From Micrococcales bacterium (lineage in GTDB: Bacteria; Actinomycetota; Actinomycetes; Actinomycetales; Cellulomonadaceae), in NCBI GenBank assembly GCA_009785115.1, contig WQWY01000003.1, forward strand, positions 102,167-166,166: a stretch of DNA of 64,000 bases, given 5' to 3'. Positions 20,948 through 29,784 of the stretch are shown in pieces. Within the stretch, counting starts at the first letter, position 1. Every line of letters starts with the position of its first letter. Both the position numbers and the translations under genes were made by a program. A model generated the notes under the pieces. That model worked only from the letters and a program-made list of their open reading frames with translations. It had not been told where the DNA came from and searched no databases.

Positions 20948-21190
20948 ATGACATCGGTCAACCTCCCCGACGGTCTCGCTCGCCAGGTCGAGGCCGCGAC
21001 CTCGCAGGATCTCGCGACGTTCGTCGAGGCGGCGGTGCGCCAGATGCTCACCCAGCGCCGGGTGAGGGACATGGAGCAGGGCACCCGGGTCGAGCCGGTC
21101 GGCGCCCACGGGGTGCTGCCCGAGGTCGACCTGAGCCGCTGGGCCGACTTCCTCGCCACCGAGGGGGCCGAGGGCGCGCTGAGCACGTAG
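20948..21190 (+). CDS. Small ribbon-helix-helix-like protein
   Basis: The 80-residue protein opens with TSVNLPDGLARQVEAATSQDLATFVEAAVRQML, a pattern like the strand plus two helices of CopG/RHH DNA-binding proteins or antitoxins. The rest is polar and ends DLSRWADFLATEGAEGALST. No toxin gene follows directly: the next gene, 57 bp on, is the unrelated repeat protein. It could be an orphan antitoxin or a small regulator. The 181-bp gap before it, shared with the divergent helicase-like gene, shows nothing recognisable. Codon bias supports it being coding. Confidence 0.6.
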   Translation: MTSVNLPDGLARQVEAATSQDLATFVEAAVRQMLTQRRVRDMEQGTRVEPVGAHGVLPEVDLSRWADFLATEGAEGALST

Positions 21191-21247
21191 AGACTGAGCG
21201 CGCAGAACCCGACCAGACCTGACGTCGAGGGCGATACCCTCGGTCTC

Positions 21248-21868
21248 GTGACGTACGCGATCGGCGAGATGGTCGACGGCTACGTGCTGACCGAGCGCGG
21301 CTGGGTGCCTCGGCTCGACCTCGACACCAGCCCCTTCCGGCCTGGGCACGTGGTGAACGGCGCCATCCTCACCAGCACGCTGGAGTGGCAGCCGCTGCGG
21401 GCCGACCCGACCGGCCCCCAGCAGGTCGGCGACGTGGTCGAGAACCACGTGCTGACCCCGTCCGGCGACTGGAAGCCTCTGACCGAGCAGCTGCGTGACC
21501 GCACGGGTGCTCAGGTCCCAGGGCTGACGACGGACGGCACGACGCCGGCCTCCCCGGGCGGGCCGCAGGCCTCGACGGCACCTCAGCCCTCGGCTCGACC
21601 CCAGACCCAGCCTCGCCCACAACCACAGCCACAGCCGACGCACCGCCCGCGACCGACCTACCGGGTCGGGCAGGTGGTCAACGGGCACGTGCTCACCGCT
21701 GACCGAGGGTGGGTGCCTGTCCCCGCGGGGAGGGTGCCGGGCCGACCCGGGCCCGCGACGAGCTCCCGACAGGAGACCACCGCTCAGAAGAGCGGCATCG
21801 GAGGGGCGGTCGGCGCCATCGCCGCCATCGCCGCCATCCTCGCGCTCTCCCAGAGCTGCGGGGTCTGA
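21248..21868 (+). CDS. Protein with four VNGHVLT-W repeats and a C-terminal membrane helix
   Basis: The 206-residue protein contains four copies of a short motif with consensus G-x-VVNGHVLT followed by 4-5 residues and WxPL, at about residues 6-21, 33-50, 61-78 and 141-158. Copies three and four are separated by a disordered Gln/Pro/Arg linker (residues 90-138). The end is a 17-residue hydrophobic helix (IGGAVGAIAAIAAILAL) plus SQSCGV, so it is probably tail-anchored. Similar repeats are found next to DUF2510/zinc-ribbon-type modules in actinobacterial membrane proteins, but I recognise no function. GTG start at 21248. Confidence 0.65.
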   Translation: MTYAIGEMVDGYVLTERGWVPRLDLDTSPFRPGHVVNGAILTSTLEWQPLRADPTGPQQVGDVVENHVLTPSGDWKPLTEQLRDRTGAQVPGLTTDGTTPASPGGPQASTAPQPSARPQTQPRPQPQPQPTHRPRPTYRVGQVVNGHVLTADRGWVPVPAGRVPGRPGPATSSRQETTAQKSGIGGAVGAIAAIAAILALSQSCGV

Positions 21869-21925
21869 CCTCGCACGCTGGCGTGTGCCGTGCCGGTGGC
21901 GCCCGCGACAGGGTTGAATGGTCCG

Positions 21926-22351
21926 ATGCGGCTCACCCCGGTCTACTACTACTCGTCGACGTCTGGTCTGGTCCGCACGTTCGCGGAGCGTCTCGACCGT
22001 CCCACGTTCAACCTGGCCGACCGGGAGCACCGGCTGTCGGAGGTGGACGGCCCGTGGGTGCTGCTCACCCCGTCGTACAAGACCGGCAACGACCGCAACG
22101 ACACCATCCCTGAGGGGGTGCGTCGTTTCTTGCGCTCCGCGCACAACCGGCGCCACCTGGTGGGCGTCATGGGCTCGGGCAACCGCAACTTCGGCACGTT
22201 CTACCAGATGGCCGCCAGGGAGATCGCCCGACGCTCGGGCCGGCCGGTCCTGTTCGAGTTCGAGCTGGCCGGCACACCGTGGGACGTCGAGGAGTGCCGC
22301 CGCATCTTGGACGAGCTCGACGCCGCGCTCGACGCCCGCCGCGTCGCCTGA
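21926..22351 (+). CDS. nrdI: NrdI-like flavodoxin
   Basis: The 141-residue protein matches NrdI, the flavodoxin that supplies oxidant to build the dimanganese-tyrosyl cofactor of class Ib ribonucleotide reductase. The FMN phosphate loop is YYYSSTSGLVRTF, the second loop is LLTPSYKTGNDRNDTIPEGVRRFL, and HLVGVMGSGNRNFGTFYQMA and FELAGTPWDVEECR are the characteristic blocks. ATG 21926 is preferred to the earlier in-frame start because it places the first beta strand at the N-terminus. In most genomes nrdI sits in nrdHIEF; here no reductase or glutaredoxin gene is near. The 50s-loop region TGNDRND is more polar than usual, which may tune the flavin. Confidence 0.85.
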   Translation: MRLTPVYYYSSTSGLVRTFAERLDRPTFNLADREHRLSEVDGPWVLLTPSYKTGNDRNDTIPEGVRRFLRSAHNRRHLVGVMGSGNRNFGTFYQMAAREIARRSGRPVLFEFELAGTPWDVEECRRILDELDAALDARRVA

Positions 22352-22474
22352 CCCAGGAGGCCTCTCCTCTGGTCACCGTGCCGCTGGGGGCACGAACCGT
22401 CCTCAACCCCGACAGCCGACCGCACGGTCTGCTCGGGGCACCCGCGTGGCTGCCCGGGCGAGCACGCTGGGGAC

Positions 22475-23530
22475 GTGCGTCGGGCGTGGCCGTGGGTGGT
22501 GCTGGTGGTGTGCCTGGCGGTCGGGCTGGGCGAGCCGCGGTGGACAGCCGCCCGCACGGCTGACCGCTACCCGGTCACCGCTGCCGACCTGGCTGACGGG
22601 CAGGCCGCTCTCGCGTCGCTGCCTGTCGCAGACCTGGACACCACGGCCCGCTACGACCGCGCGCAGTTCGGTCAGGCGTGGGCCGACACCGACGGCAACG
22701 GGTGCGGCACCCGTGACGACGTGCTCCTCCGCGACCTGGCAGACCCGCGGGTCGACGCCGACGGCTGCCGGGTGCTGAGCGGCACCCTGGACGACCCGTA
22801 CACCGGAGAGCGGATCGATTTCGTCCGAGGAGCGAGCTCGCACCTCGTGCAGATCGACCACGTGGTCGCGCTGTCCGACGCCTGGAAGAAGGGCGCCCAG
22901 GGGTGGGATGCCGCCCGTCGGCTCGCGTTCGCCAACGACCCGGCGAACCTGCTGGCCGTCCAAGGGGCGGCCAACCAGCGCAAGGGCGACTCAGACGCTT
23001 CGGAGTGGTTGCCCCGGCCCGGGTTCCGGTGCGTCTACGCGCTCGTCCAGGTACGGGTGAAGGCCGCCTACGGCCTGTGGGTCACCGACACGGAGAAGAG
23101 CGCGATGTCTCGAGCCCTCAGCGGGTGCCGCACGGTCGACACGGCTCAGCCCGGCCGCACGAGCGGCACGTCGGTGCCGGTGGCCGTGAACCTCACACCG
23201 CCGGGCACCGCCTGGGCGTCCACCAGGCTCATCCCTCGAGGCAGCCCGGTGACCGGGATGCGCAGGCGGTCGAGCCCGTCGCTCACCTCGGCTGGGAGCA
23301 CGTCGCGCCCTACCGACAGCCCTGCGAGAGAGAGCCCGTCCAGGTTCGCTCGCAAGGCGTCACCGTCGACCACCAGCCTCCCGGTGACGGACAGCGGCCT
23401 GTCGAGCACCATCACCGTCGCGGTGACCTGGTCGCCGTCGACGCTGATCTCGAGGCTCGACAGCCCTGAGCGTTCTCGTAGGTACGTCTCGGCCGTCTCG
23501 GCGGTGATGGTCGCGCTGACGACCACCTGA
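22475..23530 (+). CDS. Secreted HNH-family nuclease with an antisense-encoded C-terminal extension
   Basis: The first 25 residues are a signal-like segment (RRAWPWVVLVVCLAVGLG). Residues about 30-218 match the DUF1524/HNH family of exported nucleases: Y..A.FG..W.DTDGNGCGTRDDVL, DPYTGERIDF, VQIDHVVALSDAWKKGA with the catalytic His129, and NDPANLLAVQGAANQRKGDSDASEW. Homologues normally stop just after the segment equal to MSRALSGC (residue 218). Here no stop occurs, and the frame continues for about 130 residues antisense to the DUF2993 gene, ending at 23530. That tail has no domain and is Ser/Thr/Pro/Arg-rich. Either a stop has been lost and the protein is extended, or the assembly has an error near 23130. 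The nuclease domain is intact. Confidence 0.8.
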   Translation: MRRAWPWVVLVVCLAVGLGEPRWTAARTADRYPVTAADLADGQAALASLPVADLDTTARYDRAQFGQAWADTDGNGCGTRDDVLLRDLADPRVDADGCRVLSGTLDDPYTGERIDFVRGASSHLVQIDHVVALSDAWKKGAQGWDAARRLAFANDPANLLAVQGAANQRKGDSDASEWLPRPGFRCVYALVQVRVKAAYGLWVTDTEKSAMSRALSGCRTVDTAQPGRTSGTSVPVAVNLTPPGTAWASTRLIPRGSPVTGMRRRSSPSLTSAGSTSRPTDSPARESPSRFARKASPSTTSLPVTDSGLSSTITVAVTWSPSTLISRLDSPERSRRYVSAVSAVMVALTTT

Positions 23531-23841
23531 TCCATCACCACAGGGGTGCCGAGCGTGATGCCCCGCGCGTCGACCACCACGTCCTGTGCCGTGACGTGGC
23601 CGAACCTGACCTGCTCGGCCGTCCCTGTGGCGTGCCCGAGGGTGCCTCGGACAAGCTGGGTGACGAAGGGCCACCCGTGGACGGTGACGGTGGGCTCGCC
23701 GGAGATCTCGTCGAACACGGCCGAGACCCCGTGGGCGATCGTCTGCTCGGTCTGCTGACGCAGGTGCTGGTCGCTCGCGTACACCCCGACCCCCAGGAGG
23801 CCGAGGGCCACCATGCTGACGACGACACCGCGGACGCTCAT
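23146..23841 (-). CDS. DUF2993 (LmeA-like) lipid-binding protein
   Basis: The 231-residue protein has an N-terminal membrane anchor or signal (RGVVVSMVALGLLGVGVYA) and the DUF2993 pattern: VTVHGWPFVTQLVRGTLGHATGTAEQV, then ITLGTPVVMDQV, GRLVVDGDALRA and the C-terminal IPVTGLPRGMSLVDAQAVPGGVRFTATG. Members such as mycobacterial LmeA bind phosphoinositide lipids in the periplasm and support mannan elongation. The start is ATG 23841. Its last 385 bases overlap the tail of the convergent HNH nuclease frame. The DUF2993 reading is clearly the real one on this stretch, because its motifs continue to its stop. Confidence 0.8.
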   Translation of the reverse strand: MSVRGVVVSMVALGLLGVGVYASDQHLRQQTEQTIAHGVSAVFDEISGEPTVTVHGWPFVTQLVRGTLGHATGTAEQVRFGHVTAQDVVVDARGITLGTPVVMDQVVVSATITAETAETYLRERSGLSSLEISVDGDQVTATVMVLDRPLSVTGRLVVDGDALRANLDGLSLAGLSVGRDVLPAEVSDGLDRLRIPVTGLPRGMSLVDAQAVPGGVRFTATGTDVPLVRPG

Positions 23842-23965
23842 CTCAGCACCGTACGTGCCCGAACCGATGTCGCGTGCGAACCCTCACGGCGAGGATGCGG
23901 GCCAGAAGAGCAAAGTTTGGACCAAGCCCGTACCGCGATCCGGCATGGTTATCACCAGGGTGAGA

Positions 23966-24301
23966 TCAGTTCTGTGCGCTCTTCACCAAGCCGGCCAGCC
24001 CGACCAGGTCCAACGTCGAGCGCAGCACACCCTCCGGGTCATGGAGGCTCAGGTCGACGTCAGCCTCTCGCATCGCTCGAGCAAGCTGGATCACGAACGC
24101 CACCCCGGAGGAGTCCACGAAGGTCGCCTCCGAGGCGTCCAGCACCACCGGAAGGCCTCCCATCAGCGCCAACCCCATCGAGTCGCTGGCCTGCTGCCGC
24201 AACGCGGAGTCGATGGCCCCCACCAGCCTCACGTGCGTGTCTGTCCCCCGATGGTGGACCAGGATCGATCCGGACACCGACCGGTCTGTGAGCTTCGTCA
24301 T
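23966..24301 (-). CDS. STAS-domain protein (anti-sigma-factor antagonist type)
   Basis: The 111-residue protein is a single STAS domain: DTHVRLVGAIDSALRQQ at the start, then PVVLDASEATFVDSSGVAFVIQLARAM with the phosphorylatable serine (Ser64 or Ser65) of the DSSG motif, then LSLHDPEGVLRSTLDLVGL. Proteins of this kind bind and are phosphorylated by anti-sigma kinases, freeing a sigma factor when dephosphorylated. No kinase, phosphatase or sigma factor gene is adjacent, so the partner must lie elsewhere. ATG at 24301. The 234-bp gap to the next gene (24302-24535) shows no open frame with good codon bias and nothing recognisable. Confidence 0.85.
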   Translation of the reverse strand: MTKLTDRSVSGSILVHHRGTDTHVRLVGAIDSALRQQASDSMGLALMGGLPVVLDASEATFVDSSGVAFVIQLARAMREADVDLSLHDPEGVLRSTLDLVGLAGLVKSAQN

Positions 24302-24535
24302 CTCGGCGCTCCTCGAGTCACATCAACCCCTGCTCTGGCTCGCACCTTCGCGTGCCGAGGGCCACTTTGCCATCAATCGACTCAAAGCGGCAGGGGTGTC
24401 CAGGTGTGAAGTCTGTGAACATCGCATCGACTTCCTCACACGGCGACGCTCCCCCGTCTGGACCCGCACCGCCTCTCCTGAGGTGGGCGACGTCTGACGC
24501 GGGCAGGATGGAGACCAGCCCACCAGGGAGGTCTC

Positions 24536-25255
24536 GTGCTCGTCAGCCTGCTGATCGGCGTCGTCGTGCTGAACCTGCTCGCCCTCGCGCTCGTGGTGGC
24601 CCGAGGTCCGGTGTTCGGCACCCGGGTCTACCGGCCGATGCTGCTCAACCTGGTGCTGTCGGCCGTCCCGCTGCTCGTGCTGATCGGCGGCACCACCCTG
24701 TGGGCGGTGCTGCTCGCAGCGGGGGCTCAGACGGTGGGCACCGTCGTGATCGCCCTCGCGGGGGTGGTCTGGTTGCTGCTGCTGCCCAACGCCGGCTACC
24801 TCATCACCGAGCTGAACCTGAGCCACCGCCGCCCCGGGGAGCGCGTGCCGGAGTGGTACGACGTGCTGCTGGTGCTGACCTTGGCCATGTCTGGGGTTCT
24901 CACCACCGTGCTCAACGTGTTCTTGGTGCAGCTCGGGTACGTCCTGGTCCGCTTCGGCGACTCCGCGGCATCGCTGGCCGGCCCCTCCGCACGGGTGCTG
25001 GTCGGGGTGCTGCTGGTGCTGGTCGCGTTCGGCGTCTACCTGGGCCGCAACGTCCGCGTGAGCTCCTGGGACGTGCTGCGCCCGTGGCGTCTGGTCGGTG
25101 CGATCGTCGCCCACCTGCGCACGCCCGGCGCGCTCGGCTCCGCGATCGGCTTCACCCTCCTGGCCACGGTGTTCTTCACGACGATGTACCTGGTGATCGC
25201 CGGCCCGATGATCCAGGGCCTGATCGACCTGGAGACCGCACGGCCGGGCCTGTGA
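24536..25255 (+). CDS. DUF1361 family membrane protein
   Basis: The 239-residue protein has about seven membrane helices and the DUF1361 landmarks: LLLLPNAGYLITELNLSH, the VPEWYDVLLVL segment, and FGVYLGRNVRVSSWDVL before the last two helices. The function of the family is unknown. GTG start at 24536 with GGGAGG 6-11 bases upstream. It stands alone, 60 bp before the HrpA gene on the same strand. Nothing suggests it is truncated. Confidence 0.85.
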   Translation: MLVSLLIGVVVLNLLALALVVARGPVFGTRVYRPMLLNLVLSAVPLLVLIGGTTLWAVLLAAGAQTVGTVVIALAGVVWLLLLPNAGYLITELNLSHRRPGERVPEWYDVLLVLTLAMSGVLTTVLNVFLVQLGYVLVRFGDSAASLAGPSARVLVGVLLVLVAFGVYLGRNVRVSSWDVLRPWRLVGAIVAHLRTPGALGSAIGFTLLATVFFTTMYLVIAGPMIQGLIDLETARPGL

Positions 25256-25314
25256 GCACCGCACCAGCGTGACGCTCGTCGGCGTCGGCGGGAAGCAGGA
25301 CCGACAATAGGGCT

Positions 25315-28300
25315 GTGTCCCAGCGTGCTCGCCGTCGTCCGCGTCGCGACGAGCACCCTGCCCGATCCACCACAGGAGCCCGACCCACCACCGGCGCTCG
25401 GCTCGCGACAGCACGGGCCGCTGTCGAGCTGGGGCCGATCCAGTACCCCGAGCAGCTGCCGGTCAGCGCGCGGCGGGAGGAGATCGCGGCGGCGATCGCT
25501 GAGCATCAGGTCGTCGTGATCTCGGGCGAGACAGGGTCAGGCAAGACGACACAGCTGCCGAAGATCTGCCTGGAGCTGGGCCGGGGCCGTGCCGGTCAGA
25601 TCGGGCACACCCAGCCTCGGCGGATCGCCGCCCGGGCCGTGGCCGAGCGGGTCGCGGAAGAGCTCGGAACCACGCTGGGGCAGGCGGTGGGCTACCAGGT
25701 GCGGTTCACCGACACCTCGTCGGACGCCACGCTCGTCAAGGTCATGACCGACGGCATCCTGCTCGCCCAGATCCAGCGTGATCCGCTGCTGCGCGCCTAC
25801 GACACGATCATCGTCGACGAGGCTCACGAGCGGTCGCTGAACATCGACTTCTTGCTCGGGTATCTCACCGACCTGCTGCCGCGACGCCCCGACCTGAAGG
25901 TCATCATCACCTCGGCGACCATCGACTCGGCACGCTTCGCCGAGCACTTCGCGCACGAGGACGACCGCGGCGAGCGCGTGCCCGCCCCGGTGGTCGAGGT
26001 GACCGGCCGCACCTACCCGGTGGAGGTCCGCTACCGCCCGCTCACCCCGGACGACCCGTCCGACGACCCCGACGAGGCCCCGGCCCGTCGCCCCGCACGA
26101 GCACGGCAGGGCGAGGTGCGCGACCTGATGACCGGGATCTGCGAGGCGGTGGACGAGCTGATCGCGACCGGGCCCGGCGACATCCTCGTGTTCACCAGCG
26201 GGGAGCGGGAGATCCGCGACGCCACCGACGCGCTGCGCGCGTCCTTGGGGTCTCGAGTCACCGACCCCCGCCACCCGGGGGCCGTCGAGCTGCTGCCCCT
26301 GTACTCGCGGCTCTCGGCCGCCGAGCAGCACCGGGTGTTCGAGCCGCACACCACGCGGCGCGTGGTGCTGGCCACCAACGTCGCCGAGACGTCCCTGACC
26401 GTGCCCGGCGTCCGCTACGTCGTGGACCCGGGCACCGCCCGCATCTCGCGGTACTCCAAGACGACGAAGGTGCAGCGGCTGCCGATCGAGCCGGTCTCGC
26501 GGGCGTCGGCCGACCAGCGCTCGGGCCGGTGCGGCCGGGTGGCCGACGGGGTGGCGATCCGGCTCTACAGCCGTGAGGACTACGAGTCCCGGCCACGGTT
26601 CACCGAGCCGGAGATCTTGCGCACCTCGCTGGCGTCGGTGATCTTGCAGATGATCGCCGTCGGTGTGGTCGCCACCCCTGAGGAGGTCGCCGGGTTCCCG
26701 TTCGTGGACCCGCCTGACGTGCGTGCGGTGCGCGACGGGGTGGCCCTGCTCACCGAGCTGGGTGCTCTCGCGCCAGGGGCCGCCGGCGGTCGGGCCGGGC
26801 TCACCGACGTCGGGCGGGCGCTGGCCCGGCTGCCGATCGACCCTCGGCTGGCCCGGATGATCGTGGAGGCGGGCCGGCGCGGGGTGGCCCGGGAGGTCGT
26901 CGTCATCGCCGCCGCCCTGTCCATCCAGGACCCGCGCGAACGTCCCGTCGAGGAGCGCGAGGCGGCCGACGCGCTGCACCGCCGCTTCGTGGACCCGGCG
27001 TCAGACCTGCTCACCTACCTCAACCTGTGGGCCTGGCTGCGCGAGCGCCGGGGCGAGCTGTCCTCGTCGGCGCTGCGGCGACGGGCGCGCGCCGAGCACC
27101 TCAACTTCCTGCGCCTGAGGGAGTGGCAGGACGTGGTCGGCCAGCTGCGCGAGCTGGCCGCCGAGCTGGGGATCGACGCGAAGGGCGCCCCCCGACCGGT
27201 CTCCGACGCGGTCCCGGCACAGTCCGACGACCGCCGCCGACCACGCCGGGGAGCCGAGACGCCCACCCCTGAGCAGATCGAGGAACCTGGAGAGCGGACG
27301 CGCTGGGCCTGGGACTCCGACGCCATCCACCAGTCGGTGCTCTCGGGGCTGCTGTCGCAGGTCGGGATGCTGCTCGAGACCGAGGTCTCTCAAGGGCGCG
27401 GGTCGGGCGGGGGACGCCCACGCCGTGCTCAGTCTCGTGAGTACCTGGGGGCACGGGGCGCGCGCTTCGCGCTGTGGCCGGCGTCGGGGCTCGCCAAGCG
27501 GGCACCGGCATGGGTGATGGCGGCCGAGCTGGTCGAGACGAGCCGCCTGTGGGCGCGCGATGTGGCCCGCATCCGGCCGGAGTGGGCCGAGGAGGTCGGC
27601 GCCCACCTGGTCAAGCGCGTCTACAGCGACCCGGGGTGGTCGAAGCGCCAGGGTGCGGCGACGGTGACCGAGAAGGTGTTCCTCTACGGCGTCCCGCTGG
27701 TCGCTGACCGGCGGGTGCTGCTGGCGAAGGTGGACCCGGCCCAGGCCCGTGAGCTGTTCCTGCGTCACGCCCTGGTCGATGGCGAGTGGACCACGCACCA
27801 CCGCTTCTGGGCCGACAACCAGCACCTCCTCGAGGAGGTCCGTGGCTTGGAGGCCCGCACCCGGCGCCGTGACCTGCTGGTGGACGACCAGGTGCTGCTC
27901 GACTTCTACGACGAGCGCGTGCCCGACACCGTGGTCTCCTCCCGGCACTTCGACCGTTGGTGGACCAAGACCCGCCGCGACCAGCCCGAGCTGCTCACCT
28001 TCACCCGTGAGCTGCTGACCGGCCCTGACGCCCACGAGATCGACACCGACGCGTTCCCGTCCGTGTGGCCCGCCGGGGACGTGGAGCTCTCGGTGGTCTA
28101 CGCGTTCGACCCCGGCGGCGCCGCTGACGGCATCCAGGTGCTGGTGCCCCTGACGGCGCTGGCCCGGTTGCACCCGCACGGCTTCGGCTGGCTGGTGCCC
28201 GGCCTGCGGCGAGAGCTCATCACCGCGACCGTCCGCACGCTGCCCAAGCCGTTGCGCGTCGCTCTGGTGCCCGCGCCTGATACCGCCGCGGCCGTGGACG

Positions 28301-29721
28301 CGTGGATGGACGAGCACCTCGCGTCATGGTCGGACACCGTGCGCGCGGGGGACGCCGCCCCCAGGTTCCACGAGGCCTTCGCCCAAGCGGTGCGAGCCGT
28401 GCGGGACGTGGTGATCCCACCCGACGCCTTCGACGACGAACGCCTGCCCGACCACCTGCGGGTCACGTTCCGCGTCGTCTCCGACGCGGGCGTGGTGCTG
28501 GACGAGAGCAAAGACCTGGTCGCTCTCCAGCGGCGTCTGGCCGACCAGGCGCAAGACGCGGTCTCCCAGGCGGTGCGCACCGCTCTGCGTGCCGCGATGG
28601 ACGAGGCCCAGGGACGTGCGTCGTCCGACCACGCCGTCGCACCTCCCAGCGGTTCGTCAGGTGCCGGCGACGAACCGGCGGGAGCCCGACGGGCTGGCGG
28701 TGTGCGACCGTCCGGCAGAGATCGACCAGCCGGCGGAGCCCGACCCGTCGGCAAGGACCGACCCTCCGCCGAGGCTCGACCGAGCGAAGACCGCACCGAG
28801 CGAGGCGACCTCGCCCAGCCGTCTCCTGCCGGTCTGCTCTCGGTCGATCTTGAGCGCACCGGCCTGACGTCGTGGCCACAGCTCGACGGGGAGCTGCCGC
28901 GCGAGGTCGAGGTGTCGGGGCCTTCCGGGCCGGTACGCGCCTACCCGTCGCTGGTCGAGGAGGCTGACGGGACCGTCGCCCTGCGCACCCTGGCCGACCC
29001 GCGCCTCGTCCCCACCACGCACCGTGCGGGCCTGCGCCGCCTGCTGCTGGTCGACGTCGGCCTGCCCACCGCCCGGGTGACCACCCGCTGGACCGGCACC
29101 CAGGCGCTCGTGCTGGCCTCCTCCCCCTACCCGTCCACCCCGGCGCTGGTCACCGACGTGCAGCTGGCCGCCATCGAGACGCTGCTGCCCGACGACGCGA
29201 CCGCCGTCCGCGACGCGGACACCTATGCGACGTTGCGCGCGACCGTCCGCAGCCACCTGGAAGACGAGGCGCACACGTTGGTCGGCGTCGTCGTGGACAC
29301 GCTGGGTGCGTGGCGCGACCTGGACACCGCTCTGCGCGAGACGACCAGCCTGGCCCTGGTGGCCACGGCCGCCGACCTCCGCGAGCAGCAGCGTCGTCTG
29401 GTCCACGACGGCTTCCTCACGACCACGCCAGCGGCTCACCTGCGCCACCTGGCTCGTTATCTGCGCGCTGCCGTGCACCGCCTCCAGCGCGCCGAGCGCG
29501 ACCCCCACCGCGACCAGGCCCTGGCCGCGCAGGTCCGCGAGATCACCGACGAGCTGGAGGCCGCCCGCGCCGGTGCTGGTTCCGCCCCCGACCGCCTCGC
29601 GAACCTCGACCGGCTGGTCTGGCAGGTCGAAGAGCTCCGCGTCAGCCTCTTCGCCCAACAGCTGGGCACCCCGGGTCCGGTCTCGGCCCAGCGCATCCGC
29701 AAGGCCCTGGCCCAGGTGTGA
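25315..29721 (+). CDS. hrpA: ATP-dependent RNA helicase HrpA
   Basis: The 1468-residue protein is a DEAH-box helicase of the HrpA class, which in E. coli acts on mRNA and stalled ribosomes. Motif I GETGSGKTT is at residues 71-79, Ia is TQPRRIAARAVAERVA, II is DEAH at 168-171, III is SATI, V is ATNVAETSLTVPG, and VI is QRSGRCGR. Helicase-associated and OB-fold domains follow, then a long C-terminal DUF3418 part from about 880. A disordered Arg/Pro/Ser/Gly-rich insertion of roughly 70 residues sits near residues 1103-1170 and makes it longer than the E. coli protein (about 1300). The GTG start at 25315 lies just behind GACAATAG, so a leaderless or short-leader mRNA is possible. Confidence 0.94.
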   Translation: MSQRARRRPRRDEHPARSTTGARPTTGARLATARAAVELGPIQYPEQLPVSARREEIAAAIAEHQVVVISGETGSGKTTQLPKICLELGRGRAGQIGHTQPRRIAARAVAERVAEELGTTLGQAVGYQVRFTDTSSDATLVKVMTDGILLAQIQRDPLLRAYDTIIVDEAHERSLNIDFLLGYLTDLLPRRPDLKVIITSATIDSARFAEHFAHEDDRGERVPAPVVEVTGRTYPVEVRYRPLTPDDPSDDPDEAPARRPARARQGEVRDLMTGICEAVDELIATGPGDILVFTSGEREIRDATDALRASLGSRVTDPRHPGAVELLPLYSRLSAAEQHRVFEPHTTRRVVLATNVAETSLTVPGVRYVVDPGTARISRYSKTTKVQRLPIEPVSRASADQRSGRCGRVADGVAIRLYSREDYESRPRFTEPEILRTSLASVILQMIAVGVVATPEEVAGFPFVDPPDVRAVRDGVALLTELGALAPGAAGGRAGLTDVGRALARLPIDPRLARMIVEAGRRGVAREVVVIAAALSIQDPRERPVEEREAADALHRRFVDPASDLLTYLNLWAWLRERRGELSSSALRRRARAEHLNFLRLREWQDVVGQLRELAAELGIDAKGAPRPVSDAVPAQSDDRRRPRRGAETPTPEQIEEPGERTRWAWDSDAIHQSVLSGLLSQVGMLLETEVSQGRGSGGGRPRRAQSREYLGARGARFALWPASGLAKRAPAWVMAAELVETSRLWARDVARIRPEWAEEVGAHLVKRVYSDPGWSKRQGAATVTEKVFLYGVPLVADRRVLLAKVDPAQARELFLRHALVDGEWTTHHRFWADNQHLLEEVRGLEARTRRRDLLVDDQVLLDFYDERVPDTVVSSRHFDRWWTKTRRDQPELLTFTRELLTGPDAHEIDTDAFPSVWPAGDVELSVVYAFDPGGAADGIQVLVPLTALARLHPHGFGWLVPGLRRELITATVRTLPKPLRVALVPAPDTAAAVDAWMDEHLASWSDTVRAGDAAPRFHEAFAQAVRAVRDVVIPPDAFDDERLPDHLRVTFRVVSDAGVVLDESKDLVALQRRLADQAQDAVSQAVRTALRAAMDEAQGRASSDHAVAPPSGSSGAGDEPAGARRAGGVRPSGRDRPAGGARPVGKDRPSAEARPSEDRTERGDLAQPSPAGLLSVDLERTGLTSWPQLDGELPREVEVSGPSGPVRAYPSLVEEADGTVALRTLADPRLVPTTHRAGLRRLLLVDVGLPTARVTTRWTGTQALVLASSPYPSTPALVTDVQLAAIETLLPDDATAVRDADTYATLRATVRSHLEDEAHTLVGVVVDTLGAWRDLDTALRETTSLALVATAADLREQQRRLVHDGFLTTTPAAHLRHLARYLRAAVHRLQRAERDPHRDQALAAQVREITDELEAARAGAGSAPDRLANLDRLVWQVEELRVSLFAQQLGTPGPVSAQRIRKALAQV

Positions 29722-29784
29722 GGGCCAGCCCCTGCCGAGCTCTCACCGACAGCCTGCGCTCCGTCCACAGGCCGCGCGTCACGG

